The notes: a model not told the origin generated them from the sequence alone. Shown: positions 15,675 through 23,898, numbered from the stretch's first letter. The stretch is DNA of 23,899 bases from JBLHKE01 sp047619485 (GCA_047619485.1 JBLHKE010000026.1:1-23899), one strand, 5' to 3'. Numbers and translations are program-made.

Positions 15675-18031
15675 TCTTTGTATTTGAGCGCGGTGACGAG
15701 GTCTAGTTTACCAAGTTTTCGGAAAATCGAAAGGCTGGAGATGAGGGTGGCGCCGAGCACCACCAGCCCGGCGATCGCGAAGGTGGAGCCCTTGACCTTG
15801 GCTGGGAATCGGTAGAACTCGTTGTTGAACCCGCTGGTCATCCACAGGGCGAAACCGTAGCCGAGCAGGCAGCCGATCGGGATGGCGAAGGCGGTCAGCC
15901 AGAGGAGTTCGCCGATGAGGATGGAGGCGACCTCGCGGTGGCGGAACCCGATGACGCGCAGGGTGGCGAGCTCGCGGCTGCGTTCGGCGAGTGAGATGCG
16001 CGCGCTGTTGTAGACGACGCCGAAGGCGATGATGCAGGAGAAGGTGAGGAAGGTGGCGCGCATGCGCAGCATGTTCTCAGCCATGGTGTCCTGCCAGCTG
16101 GCGATGGCGGCGGACTTGATGTTGACGCTGGCGACACCGGGCCTGCGCTTGATTTCTCGGTAGAGCTCGGCCTCGTGCTTTGGGTCGAGGCTGAATTTGA
16201 CCGACGAAATGCGATCGCCATCGCCCATCAGCTCATTGAGGGCATCGAGTTCCATCGTTGCGGTGAGACCCATGTAGTCGTCGACCACCGCGGCGATTGG
16301 GAGCCACAGGCGTGGGCGTTCTTCGATCAGGATCTCGGCTTCGACCTGATCGCCAGGGTGCACATCAAGCAGTTCGGCGAGCTTTTTCGAGACGAGCAAA
16401 GCCTTGCCGATCGGCCGCATGTCGGAGCCGTGTTTGTCGAGGAGTTTGGATAGTGTGGCGTCGGGTGGGCGACCGGTGATGGCTAGCAACCTGGAGTGGT
16501 GGCCAGCGCGGAGCCGTACTGGCACCTCGCGGCTGCCCTCGGTGTAGCTGACCCCCGGCAGGTGCGCGATCTCGCGCTCGGCGCGGCGTGGAGCTGCGTC
16601 CAAAAACGTGACCGTCGCGTCCTGGCGTTCGCTGCGATTGAACTGAAAGTCCATCAGCCAGTCGGTGGTGTCTTTGAAAAAACTACCGAGTACCAAGACG
16701 GCGACAGCGAACGAAATAGCGAGGCAGCCGAGCGCGGCGCGGAGTGGTTGGCGCTCGAGTTGACGGAAGATCATGCGCGTCACTTGGCTGAGGAGTTTGC
16801 TCAGGCCGATGCGTTCCAGCAGGGTTGTGCGGAAGGTGGCGGGAGGTTCCGGGCGCATGCCCTCGGCGGGCGGGAGGCTGACGGCGCGGCGCACGGAGGA
16901 GAGGACGCCGACCAGCCCGGCGGCGATGGCGACGAGGATGGCGGTGACGACGACGCTGGCCTCGGCGCGATAGAGGGTCCATGGGAATTTGTAGAATTCG
17001 CCATACATCTCTGTCATCCCCTTGCCGACCCACAGCCCGCCGAGGATGCCGATGAGCGCGCCGCCAGCGATGATCGCGCTGGTCATACCGATGTAGTGCC
17101 AGGCAATCTCGCGGTTGCCGTAGCCGAAGGCTTTGAGCGATGCGATCTGTTCGCGCTGGCTGGCGATGAGGCGGTTCAAAACCATGTTCAGGAGGAAGGC
17201 TGCAACGCCCAGGAAGATCATCGGCGACACGGTGGCCATGCCGCGCAGGCCCTCGATTTCCTCTTTTAGGAAGCGGTGCGAGACCTGGCTGTCACGTCCG
17301 TGCGCGCCGAGACCGCCATAGTCTTCCGTCAGCAGGTCGAGGCGCCGCAGGACCTCGGGCTCGTTCGCGCCGGGCATCAACTGCAGGGCGACGTCATTGA
17401 AGGCGCCCTCCATGTCGAAGGCGGCCGCGAGCTCGCTCTCATTGATCCAAAGAACTCCGAAACGCTGGTTGTCTGGGAAGATGCCGCCAGCTTGAATTTG
17501 AAAAATGTACTCGGGCGAGAGCGCGATCCCGACGATGGTCAGCTCTCGCAAGCGGCCGTTGATGACGGCTTCGATCCGATCGCCTGGGGCGAACTGATTC
17601 GCGATGGTGAACGCTTCGCTGGCGAGGATTTCGCCGCGGCCGGGTTCGGGGTAGCGGCCCGAGCGCAGGTAGAGATCGTTCATTATCGGCACCTGTCGAT
17701 CGGGGATGGAGATGAGTCGGCCGACGGCGGGCTCGTCGAGCTGCGGGAGGTCGAGCGATACCTCGCGGACAATGCGCGTCTGGATGCGGGCGACACCGGG
17801 GATTTCTTCGATGCGCGCGCCGAGCGAGTTCGGCGCGCGCTTGAGGGCGGCGAAGACCTGGGCGAAGCGATAGCGCTCGTAGTAGGCGTCCTGGGATCGA
17901 ACCATGGCGTTGAGTGTGCTCAGCGCCATGACGTAGGTGGCGACGCCGCATGCGATGACCAGCGCGATGGCGGTGGCCTGGGCCTTCATCCCGGTGAGGT
18001 CGCGCAGGAGTTTGCGGTTGAGGGCTTTCAC
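15671..18031 (-). CDS. ABC transporter permease with two FtsX domains
   Basis: A 786-residue inner-membrane protein. TM1 is at about 17-37, followed by a large extracytoplasmic MacB-like domain (about 40-260), a first three-helix FtsX block (about 268-390, MIFLGVAAFLLNMVLNRLIA onward), a second single TM near 435-455, a second periplasmic domain, and a C-terminal FtsX block (about 660-780) with the family's SLAERSRELATLRVIGFRHR and the TALKYKE end. This double arrangement is seen in FtsX-family exporters that work with HlyD-type adaptors. The start is a GTG one base after the stop of the ATPase gene, so translation is coupled. The substrate is not evident; lipid, lipoprotein or small-molecule export are all possible. 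Confidence 0.9.
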   Translation of the reverse strand: MKALNRKLLRDLTGMKAQATAIALVIACGVATYVMALSTLNAMVRSQDAYYERYRFAQVFAALKRAPNSLGARIEEIPGVARIQTRIVREVSLDLPQLDEPAVGRLISIPDRQVPIMNDLYLRSGRYPEPGRGEILASEAFTIANQFAPGDRIEAVINGRLRELTIVGIALSPEYIFQIQAGGIFPDNQRFGVLWINESELAAAFDMEGAFNDVALQLMPGANEPEVLRRLDLLTEDYGGLGAHGRDSQVSHRFLKEEIEGLRGMATVSPMIFLGVAAFLLNMVLNRLIASQREQIASLKAFGYGNREIAWHYIGMTSAIIAGGALIGILGGLWVGKGMTEMYGEFYKFPWTLYRAEASVVVTAILVAIAAGLVGVLSSVRRAVSLPPAEGMRPEPPATFRTTLLERIGLSKLLSQVTRMIFRQLERQPLRAALGCLAISFAVAVLVLGSFFKDTTDWLMDFQFNRSERQDATVTFLDAAPRRAEREIAHLPGVSYTEGSREVPVRLRAGHHSRLLAITGRPPDATLSKLLDKHGSDMRPIGKALLVSKKLAELLDVHPGDQVEAEILIEERPRLWLPIAAVVDDYMGLTATMELDALNELMGDGDRISSVKFSLDPKHEAELYREIKRRPGVASVNIKSAAIASWQDTMAENMLRMRATFLTFSCIIAFGVVYNSARISLAERSRELATLRVIGFRHREVASILIGELLWLTAFAIPIGCLLGYGFALWMTSGFNNEFYRFPAKVKGSTFAIAGLVVLGATLISSLSIFRKLGKLDLVTALKYKE

Positions 18032-18032
18032 G

Positions 18033-18746
18033 TTACCACTCCAGCTCCGAAGCTGGGATCGTATTTTCGTTCTCGTCGATGTGCGTGATCAGGCCGCCGG
18101 ACAGGTGGACGACGCGGTCGGCCATCTGGGCGATATCGGCGTTGTGGGTGATGACGGCGGTGGTGGTGCCGAGCTCGCGGTTGGCGCGGCTGAGCACCTC
18201 GAGGACGGTGCGACCGGTCTGGACGTCAAGGGCACCGGTGGGTTCGTCACAGAGCAGGACATCGGGGCGCTTGGCGACGGCGCGGGCGATGGCGACGCGC
18301 TGCTGTTCGCCGCCGGACATCTGCGCGGGGAAGTGGTCGAGCCGCTCGCCGAGATCGACGAGCCCGAGCGCCTCATCGGGCGGCATCGGGTCGCGGGAGA
18401 TCTCGGTTACCAGCGCGACGTTCTCGCGTGCAGTGAGGCTCGGGATGAGGTTGTAGAATTGGAATACAAAACCGACGTGTTCGCGTCGGTACTCGGTGAG
18501 CTGCCGCGCGTTGTAGTCGGTGAGTTCCTCATCGTGGTAGAACACTTTTCCGGCGGTGGGTGAATCGAGACCACCAAGAATGTTGAGCAGGGTGGATTTG
18601 CCGCTGCCGGAGGCGCCGAGCAGGACGATGAATTCGCCAGCGAACAGGTCGAGGTCAACACCGCGCAGCGCCTGCACCTCGACCTCGCCCATCTGGTAGA
18701 GCTTGGTAACGCCTCGGGCGGAGAAGACTGGTGAGTCGTCTGGCAT
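18033..18746 (-). CDS. ABC exporter ATPase, LolD/MacB-type
   Basis: A 237-residue nucleotide-binding subunit: Walker A GASGSGKS at 44-51, Q-loop Gln96 in FVFQFYNLIPSLT, signature MSGGEQQR at 143-150, Walker B DVLLCDEP at 162-169, and switch His201 in VITHNADIAQMAD. The FQFYNLIPSLTARENV stretch is diagnostic of the LolD/MacB/FtsE-type family that drives FtsX permeases. It is first in the operon with the permease and HlyD-type adaptor. The ATG at 18746 faces a 104-bp divergent region holding a pair of direct repeats. Confidence 0.94.
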   Translation of the reverse strand: MPDDSPVFSARGVTKLYQMGEVEVQALRGVDLDLFAGEFIVLLGASGSGKSTLLNILGGLDSPTAGKVFYHDEELTDYNARQLTEYRREHVGFVFQFYNLIPSLTARENVALVTEISRDPMPPDEALGLVDLGERLDHFPAQMSGGEQQRVAIARAVAKRPDVLLCDEPTGALDVQTGRTVLEVLSRANRELGTTTAVITHNADIAQMADRVVHLSGGLITHIDENENTIPASELEW

Positions 18747-18760
18747 GATAGAAAGATAGC

Positions 18761-18787
18761 GCCGATGAGAATTTTTGCCGATGAAAA
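18761..18787. repeat. Direct repeat pair in the divergent promoter region
   Basis: GCCGATGAGAA (18761-18771) and GCCGATGAAAA (18777-18787) are 11-base repeats with one difference, 16 bases apart start to start. They lie between the exporter operon (minus) and the small membrane-protein genes (plus), close to the ATPase start. They could be tandem regulator sites; chance duplication is not excluded. Confidence 0.35.
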
Positions 18788-18850
18788 ACGCTTACAAACG
18801 CAGTGCTGAATTGTAGTGGGCTGCTATGCGGGTGGGCGATAAGTTCCGCC

Positions 18851-19372
18851 ATGAGTCGTCGTGTAGTTATGGCAAAGCGGGTCGGGAATGGCGCTGAAGA
18901 TCAGCGTACGTTCACGGCGTTGACCCTGACGATCATGAACTGCGCGTGTCTTCTGGTGTGGTCGGAGCTGTTGTTTCGCTACCTAATGATTTGGGAAATG
19001 TCGCTCCTCCCTAGTTGGGAGCTAGCCCCTTACAGAAACATCCCAGGTCTGACTTGGAACCTGTTGGAGGTGGGGCTGGCGATCACGGTCCTCGCGGTGC
19101 TGATCCTCGTGCCCGCGGCCTGGCAATTCACAAAAGGGAGCCGCGGGAGGGTTCGCATGTTGTTGCTGGTGGCGTTCAGCGTGGTGATCTCCCTCGGATT
19201 CTCGATCGCCTGCGTCCGCTCTGAGTCGGTCAACTTCGATCGTGCGGTGCGGCTGCAGAGCTTCTTCGAGGATGATTCGAAAAAAGACGTGAGGCGTCGG
19301 CCGATTTCTGATTTTGAAATGAATGCTTTGAGAGAAAAGCTTGAGGAATACCGTCGTGACCGGCGAAAGTAA
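18851..19372 (+). CDS. Small membrane protein, function unknown
   Basis: A 173-residue protein from the ATG at 18851; the frame also opens at GTG 18803 and has ATG at 18869, and no clear ribosome-binding site decides among them. It has three hydrophobic helices, at about 22-46 (LTLTIMNCACLLVWSELLFR), 70-91 (LLEVGLAITVLAVLILVPAAW) and 101-118 (RMLLLVAFSVVISLGFSIAC), then a charged C-terminal tail ending in a likely coiled helix (NALREKLEEYRRDRRK). I recognise no family. The next gene starts seven bases after the stop, so the two form an operon. Confidence 0.7.
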   Translation: MSRRVVMAKRVGNGAEDQRTFTALTLTIMNCACLLVWSELLFRYLMIWEMSLLPSWELAPYRNIPGLTWNLLEVGLAITVLAVLILVPAAWQFTKGSRGRVRMLLLVAFSVVISLGFSIACVRSESVNFDRAVRLQSFFEDDSKKDVRRRPISDFEMNALREKLEEYRRDRRK

Positions 19373-19379
19373 TCCTGCC

Positions 19380-19811
19380 ATGCAAAAAATACTGATCAGA
19401 GGATTTATCATTTTGTTCGGCCTAGGAGTTTTAGCGTTTGTCGCAGTGATTTTGATCTTCGGCTACCCGCCGACCCAGGAGGAGAAGCTGCGGATCCTCG
19501 CATCAAAAATCGAGAAGCGTCCGACGGCGATCACCATCCGCCGTTTTCTGGTCGAGCCCTCGGACGGTGCTGCTTGCTACCTCCACATGGCCTTGGCGGG
19601 GCGGGTGTTTGCTCGTTACCCGCGGGCGTTCAGGGACGCGGCAGGCAGTCTTGAAGATGGGGGGAAGGCGCAGGTCGAGATGCTTGCGACCATCGGCACA
19701 GGAGTCTTTGAGTATTACCCCGAACTGGAGCCGCAGCGGTTCAAGGTCGCGCTTGGGCGGGCAGATTGGTTGGCGGAATTTCGCACTGATCTCGAGAACG
19801 CCGGCGAGTAG
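19380..19811 (+). CDS. Single-pass membrane protein, function unknown
   Basis: A 143-residue protein from ATG 19380. A hydrophobic helix at about 8-29 (GFIILFGLGVLAFVAVILIF) is followed by an extracytoplasmic or cytoplasmic domain of about 110 residues (YPPTQEEKLRILASKIEKRP onward, with ACYLHMALAGRVFARYPRAF). The frame extends upstream to 19341, but that part overlaps the preceding gene, so the ATG seven bases after the preceding stop is preferred. No family is recognised. It is probably cotranslated with the upstream three-pass protein. A modest hairpin follows at 19862-19883. Confidence 0.7.
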   Translation: MQKILIRGFIILFGLGVLAFVAVILIFGYPPTQEEKLRILASKIEKRPTAITIRRFLVEPSDGAACYLHMALAGRVFARYPRAFRDAAGSLEDGGKAQVEMLATIGTGVFEYYPELEPQRFKVALGRADWLAEFRTDLENAGE

Positions 19812-19861
19812 TAGGGGATCGGGCGATCTTTCCTACCTGTTCCGGCACCGAGAGTTCTGAG

Positions 19862-19883
19862 CCGACGTTCCCAGTGATGTCGG
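19862..19883 (+). terminator. Weak candidate terminator between convergent genes
   Basis: CCGAC (19862-19866) and GTCGG (19879-19883) form a stem that three further pairs, two of them G-U, extend inwards, followed by TTTGTT. It lies in the 95-bp gap between the 143-aa membrane protein and rlmH, which converge. Confidence 0.35.
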
Positions 19884-19906
19884 TTTGTTAGGGTGTCTTA
19901 ATTTTA

Positions 19907-20335
19907 TCAATCCCGGTGGTATGGCTCACCGCGCTTGATGGTGTAAGCTCGGTAGACCTGTTCGAGCAACACCACGAGTGCCAGTTCGTGCTGGAGTGTC
20001 AGCTTGCCGAAGGCCCAGAGTTCGTCAGCGGCACCGCGAGTGGTTTCGTCATGGCCGTCGGAGGCACCGATTAATAGGGCGATTTCTTTGATCTCGCCAT
20101 CCATCTCCCAGGCGTCGATCTTGCTGACGACCTGCTGGGTGGAGACGTTCTGGCCGCGTTCGTCGAGGGCGATGCGCAGGCTCGCGCTGGCGGCGGCCTG
20201 ACCTTGGCGCTCGGCGTCTTTGGCGAAGACTAGCTCTGCCTGCGTGTAGTGTTTGAGGCGCTTGAGGTACTCGTCAGCACCATCGCGGGCAAACTTGAGC
20301 GCGGGTTTGCCGATGACGATGATTTTCCACTTCAT
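19907..20335 (-). CDS. rlmH: 23S rRNA pseudouridine-1915 N3-methyltransferase RlmH
   Basis: A 142-residue SPOUT-class methyltransferase that uses S-adenosylmethionine to methylate pseudouridine 1915 of 23S rRNA. Family hallmarks are the N-terminal MKWKIIVIGK strand, LDERGQNVST at about 57-66, the glycine-rich LLIGASDGHD, and the knotted C-terminus TLQHELALVVLLEQVYRAYT with the invariant-type GEPYHRD end. It is slightly shorter than the usual 155-160 residues. The frame runs upstream to 20680, but that part lies over glyS and has no family similarity; the ATG at 20335 gives the normal N-terminus. It lies 44 bp behind glyS on the same strand, so the two are probably one operon. Confidence 0.95.
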   Translation of the reverse strand: MKWKIIVIGKPALKFARDGADEYLKRLKHYTQAELVFAKDAERQGQAAASASLRIALDERGQNVSTQQVVSKIDAWEMDGEIKEIALLIGASDGHDETTRGAADELWAFGKLTLQHELALVVLLEQVYRAYTIKRGEPYHRD

Positions 20336-20379
20336 AGAAGCCGTGGTTTCTAGGCCGAAGCTCCAGCGCCGGTCTACGA

Positions 20380-21963
20380 TTAAGAAATTTTTGTCAGCAG
20401 GTAGACTGCCAGCTCCGCGATCGGGATGCGCGTCTGCTCCATGCTGTCGCGCTCGCGCAGCGTGACGGTGTCTGCCAAGTCGGGGCCGTTCTCGCCGATG
20501 GTGTCGAAGTCGATGGTCACACAGAATGGCGTGCCGGCCTCGTCTTGGCGGCGGTAGCGACGACCGACGGCGCCGGCCTCGTCGTAGGTGACATTCATGA
20601 TCGGGCGTAGGATGTCCTGCACCTGTTTGGCTTTCGCCACAAGATCGGGCTTGTTTTTCAATAGCGGGAACACCGCGCACTTGATCGGTGCCATCTTCGG
20701 GTCGAAGCGCAGCACGACGCGTGTCTCTTCCTTACCCTTGTCGCTGGTGACGACTTCTTCGTCGTAGGCTTCGCAGATCAAGGCGAGCACGGTGCGGTCG
20801 CAACCGGCGCTCGGCTCAACCACGTGCGGGGTGAATTTTTCACCTGCGGCCTGATCGATGTATTCCTGTGGCTTGCCGACGGCTTCCGAGTGGGCTTTCA
20901 AGTCGTGGTCGGTGCGGTAGGCGACTCCTTCGAGCTCCTGTTGGCCGAATGGGAAATCGTATTCGATGTCGTAGGTCTTGCTCGAGTAGTGGGCTCGCTC
21001 GCCGTCTGGGATGTCGATGACGTGTAGTTTGTCGCGCGGGATGCCGATCGACTCGTAGAAGCTGAGGCGCTGCTCGAGCCAGTAGTCGGTGAGCTTGAGG
21101 CCGTCCTCGGCGCGGCAGAAATACTCGATCTCCATCTGCTCGAACTCGCGTGAGCGGAAGGTGAAGTTGCGCGGGTTGATCTCGTTGCGGAAGGCCTTGC
21201 CGATCTGCGCGATGCCGAAAGGGATTTTGACGCGCTCGCCGGTCTGGTCGCAGACATTTTTGAACTGCACGAAGATGCTCTGCGCGGTCTCAGGTCGCAG
21301 GTAGGCGACGGAGGTCTCGTCCGAGGACGCGCCCATGCTCGTTTGGAACATCAGGTTGAACTCGCGCGCCTCTGTGAGGAGAGAACCGTTCTCAGGGTTG
21401 AAGCTCGTCGTGCCGCTCAGCTCCTCGCGTTTCGACTCAGTGATTTCCAGCTCCTTTGGTGAGGTGTTCTTGTCTGGCATGCGTTCGCCGTAGAATTGAC
21501 GGGCAACCTTCTTGGCAGAGGCGGGATCTTTATCGGCGTCGACGAGGACAGCGAACTCGGCATCACTGGACCAGCCGCTGGCTTCGTGTTTCGCCCCGGA
21601 GAACCAGACCGCGGTGCCACTCTGCTCGGGTACCTGATCGGCACGCAGGCGGGCTTTTGAAAGTAGGCAATCGCACATCGGGTCGCTGAACCCGCCGACG
21701 TGGCCAGAGGCCTTGAGGACGTCTTGGTGGGTGAGGATGCTGCCGTCTAGGCCGACGACATCATCGCGCTCGCGCACGTTCTTGCGCCACCAGAATTCCT
21801 TGAGGTTGCGCTTTAGCTCGGTGCCGAGCGGGCCGTAGTCCCAGCAGCCGTTGAGACCGCCGTAGATCTCGGCGGATTGGAAGATGAAGCCGCGGCGCTT
21901 ACATAAGCTCACGATTTTCTCCATTTTTTCTGCGTCCTTGGCTACTTTGGTATCTTCTGACAT
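20380..21963 (-). CDS. glyS: Glycyl-tRNA synthetase, single-chain dimeric type
   Basis: A 527-residue class II synthetase of the homodimeric (GlyQS-like) type, not the split alpha/beta form of E. coli. Motif 1 region is near IYGGLNGCWDYGPLG (33-47); RPETAQSIFVQF is at 223-234; motif 2 is FRNEINPRNFTFRSREF at 258-274; motif 3 is EPSAGCDRTVLALICEAYD near 383-401. The C-terminal anticodon-binding domain covers about 415-527 (APIKCAVFPLLKNKPDLV). An insertion at about 95-180 with a CDC cluster separates the first and second conserved blocks, as in many bacterial members. The ATG at 21963 gives the conventional start. It leads an operon with rlmH. Confidence 0.97.
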   Translation of the reverse strand: MSEDTKVAKDAEKMEKIVSLCKRRGFIFQSAEIYGGLNGCWDYGPLGTELKRNLKEFWWRKNVRERDDVVGLDGSILTHQDVLKASGHVGGFSDPMCDCLLSKARLRADQVPEQSGTAVWFSGAKHEASGWSSDAEFAVLVDADKDPASAKKVARQFYGERMPDKNTSPKELEITESKREELSGTTSFNPENGSLLTEAREFNLMFQTSMGASSDETSVAYLRPETAQSIFVQFKNVCDQTGERVKIPFGIAQIGKAFRNEINPRNFTFRSREFEQMEIEYFCRAEDGLKLTDYWLEQRLSFYESIGIPRDKLHVIDIPDGERAHYSSKTYDIEYDFPFGQQELEGVAYRTDHDLKAHSEAVGKPQEYIDQAAGEKFTPHVVEPSAGCDRTVLALICEAYDEEVVTSDKGKEETRVVLRFDPKMAPIKCAVFPLLKNKPDLVAKAKQVQDILRPIMNVTYDEAGAVGRRYRRQDEAGTPFCVTIDFDTIGENGPDLADTVTLRERDSMEQTRIPIAELAVYLLTKIS

Positions 21964-22023
21964 GGGCGCTTAGTTTGGGGCGAAAAGCGTGGAAATCAAG
22001 GGCGGAGAAAGCTCCCGGGGCGT

Positions 22024-22053
22024 TTGACAGGTGGGGGCATTGGCGGCGATAGT
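22024..22053 (+). promoter_or_regulatory. Predicted sigma-70-type promoter of the OmpA-domain gene
   Basis: A perfect -35 hexamer TTGACA at 22024-22029 is followed after 18 bases by GATAGT at 22048-22053, four of six matches to the -10 consensus. The start of transcription would be near 22060, giving a very short leader to the ATG at 22077. It lies in the divergent region next to glyS. Confidence 0.55.
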
Positions 22054-22076
22054 TAGGCAAGGCCAGAGGCCAGATC

Positions 22077-23153
22077 ATGTCCGCCAACTCGAACTACACT
22101 TGGGAATCGACGAATTCCTCGTTCAGCAGCTCCGACCCGAACCGGAAGTTGAAGGGGTGGTTAGTGATTGCGGCTGGTGTCTCTTTCCTCGCCCACGCCG
22201 GGCTGTGGGTGTGGTTCACGCAGACGACCCTGCCGGAGACCTCGCGCACGATGGTCGAGATGATGGACAAGACGCAGACCTTCAAGATCGAGCGTGTGAC
22301 CTTGAACGACGTCGTGCTGCAGGAGGACAAATCCCGCGATGATGCGGAGATGGCGGAGATCCTCAACACGGATGCCGCGCCACTGGTGAAGGAAATCAAT
22401 GAGGACGACCCGAACATTTATGACAAGCTGCCGGAGCACCAGATCCGGCTGACTTCCGAGGTGGAGGACATGAGTAAGTTCTTGGCGAGCGAACGACCGT
22501 CGATCAAGGGCGAGAACAACGACCTCACCAAAACGCTCGCGCCCGAAGATATTTTCAGTAACGAGGAACTCGAGGACGCGATCGAGACGATGCAAAACCG
22601 CATCAAGCTTCCCGATCGGATCTCGAAAGAACAGTTACCGATCGAGCTCGAAGACGACGGCCCAGGGCTTTTAGCGGGCAACGATCTCGAGGCGATGAAC
22701 CTGGCGATGGCGAAAGCTGCCGGCAACGCCAACCTGACTAAAGGTTTCAGCAACCTCGACGACCTCCTCAACCGCACCGGACCGCTGCTCGATGACACCA
22801 AGCCGATCCTGATCCCGACCGACCTGTTGTTCCAGTTCAACCAATCCGACCTGCAAGAGGCCGCGCGCCTCAGCATGATGAAGCTTGGGCTGCTGATCAA
22901 ACGCAACCAGGAGTCGAAATTCGTCATCGAGGGGCACACCGACACGCTCGGCTCTGATGAATACAACATGGCCCTAAGTTTGAAGCGCGCGCAGTCGGTG
23001 CAGTCTTGGCTGGTGGAATCATTGGGGCTCGGCTCCGACCGGGTGGACGTGAAAGGTTTTGGCGAGACCAAGCCACTGGTGCCGACCGGTGACCGCGATG
23101 CGCAGGCGATCAACCGCCGCGTCGAGATCGCAATCCGTCCTGTCGGAACCTAG
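22077..23153 (+). CDS. Membrane-anchored OmpA-domain (peptidoglycan-binding) protein
   Basis: A 358-residue protein. A Ser/Asn-rich hydrophilic N-terminus of about 25 residues precedes one hydrophobic helix (about 27-46, GWLVIAAGVSFLAHAGLWVW) without a signal-peptidase site, so it is probably an inner-membrane anchor with the rest in the periplasm. A long acidic region (about 50-240) leads to an OmpA C-terminal domain at about 246-355: KFVIEGHTDTLGSDEYN, LSLKRAQSVQSWL, VKGFGETKP and NRRVEIAIRP. Asp289 and Arg304 are spaced as in the diaminopimelate-binding pair of OmpA. It probably links the cytoplasmic membrane to the cell wall; the topology resembles MotB or TolA-like proteins, but no partner genes are nearby. 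Confidence 0.9.
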   Translation: MSANSNYTWESTNSSFSSSDPNRKLKGWLVIAAGVSFLAHAGLWVWFTQTTLPETSRTMVEMMDKTQTFKIERVTLNDVVLQEDKSRDDAEMAEILNTDAAPLVKEINEDDPNIYDKLPEHQIRLTSEVEDMSKFLASERPSIKGENNDLTKTLAPEDIFSNEELEDAIETMQNRIKLPDRISKEQLPIELEDDGPGLLAGNDLEAMNLAMAKAAGNANLTKGFSNLDDLLNRTGPLLDDTKPILIPTDLLFQFNQSDLQEAARLSMMKLGLLIKRNQESKFVIEGHTDTLGSDEYNMALSLKRAQSVQSWLVESLGLGSDRVDVKGFGETKPLVPTGDRDAQAINRRVEIAIRPVGT

Positions 23154-23388
23154 TCCAGATTTCTCACGTAAACTTTCGGTGACCTTGGTGGAATGTATGA
23201 GAAATGCGTACTAGGTTTGGGGATGTGGCCTGAACCTGCATATTCTCTCTGAACCCTGACGACGATGTACATCGAGACTCAATCCGCGCCGCTGGGGATG
23301 CAAATTGCGACGTGATCTTGGATTCAGCGAAAAAATTGGGCTTGCTAGACTTGATCCTGTGGTCGGTGTCCCCTAGCCTGCCTGCGAT
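23154..23388. other. Intergenic region between the OmpA-domain gene and ferritin
   Basis: These 235 bases contain no credible gene. An inverted pair ATTTCTCA (23159-23166) and TGAGAAAT (23198-23205) follows the OmpA-domain stop and may form a 3' stem. A perfect 12-base palindrome, CGATGTACATCG, lies at 23263-23274. A weak promoter match, TTCAGC with 17 bases to TAGACT (23346-23351), could serve the ferritin gene. No Fur-type box is recognisable. Confidence 0.5.
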
Positions 23389-23898
23389 ATGATCCACGAA
23401 GAAGTCGAGACCGCCGTCAATGCTCAAATCAACCAGGAGCTCGCGGCAGCCCATACCTATCTGGGAATGGCGGCGCACTTCGATAAGGTCAACCTCGACG
23501 GTTTCTCAAGCTGGATGAACCTGCAGCACGAGGAGGAGCGCGAGCACGCCAGCCGGCTGTTCCGCTACTTGCTCGATCGCGGTGGCAAGGTGCAGCTCGG
23601 AGCGATCGCAGCCCCGAGTTTTGAGACCGACAGTCATGTGAAACTCTTCGAGGTGGCGCTCGCGCAGGAGCAGGAGAATACGAAATCGATCAACGCCCTC
23701 TACGAACTCGCCTCGAAACACAATGACTACGCCACTAAGTCGCACCTGCAGTGGTTCATCGACGAGCAGGTAGAGGAAGAGGCGAGCATCGATGAGATTC
23801 TCGGGCACCTCGAGCTAGCCGGTACAGACACCGCCGCATTGCTCTATCTCAATGACAAGCTCGGCCAGCGCAAGCCAGAGAGCGGGGAAGCGGCCTAG
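23389..23898 (+). CDS. ftnA: Bacterial non-haem ferritin
   Basis: A 169-residue iron-storage protein that oxidises Fe(II) and stores iron as a 24-mer in the cytoplasm. The ferroxidase residues occur at the E. coli FtnA positions: Glu17, Glu50, His53, Glu94 and Gln127, with third-site residues Glu49, Glu126, Glu129 and Glu130 also present. The sequence starts MIHEEVETAVNAQINQELAA, standard for the family, and the length is normal. The absence of a haem-ligand methionine in the bacterioferritin position and the FtnA spacing argue against bacterioferritin. Its own promoter is expected in the 235-bp upstream region; I see no clear iron-regulatory site. Confidence 0.96.
   Translation: MIHEEVETAVNAQINQELAAAHTYLGMAAHFDKVNLDGFSSWMNLQHEEEREHASRLFRYLLDRGGKVQLGAIAAPSFETDSHVKLFEVALAQEQENTKSINALYELASKHNDYATKSHLQWFIDEQVEEEASIDEILGHLELAGTDTAALLYLNDKLGQRKPESGEAA

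Noticed and set aside
16496..17269. Open frame of 257 codons opposite the permease gene
   Set aside because: It has Ala/Glu/Asp-rich shadow composition, no motif, and lies fully antisense to a well-supported FtsX permease.
20336..20680. N-terminal extension of the rlmH frame to 257 residues
   Set aside because: The extension lies over the 3' end of glyS in another frame and has no RlmH similarity; the ATG at 20335 gives the standard N-terminus.
23305..23350. Possible third copy of the palindromic repeat before ferritin
   Set aside because: There are scattered similarities (GCGACGT, CTTGGATT, GAAAAAA, GCTAGAC), but the AGTGCCCA and CTAGCACG core blocks and the inverted arms are missing, so it cannot be separated from chance.
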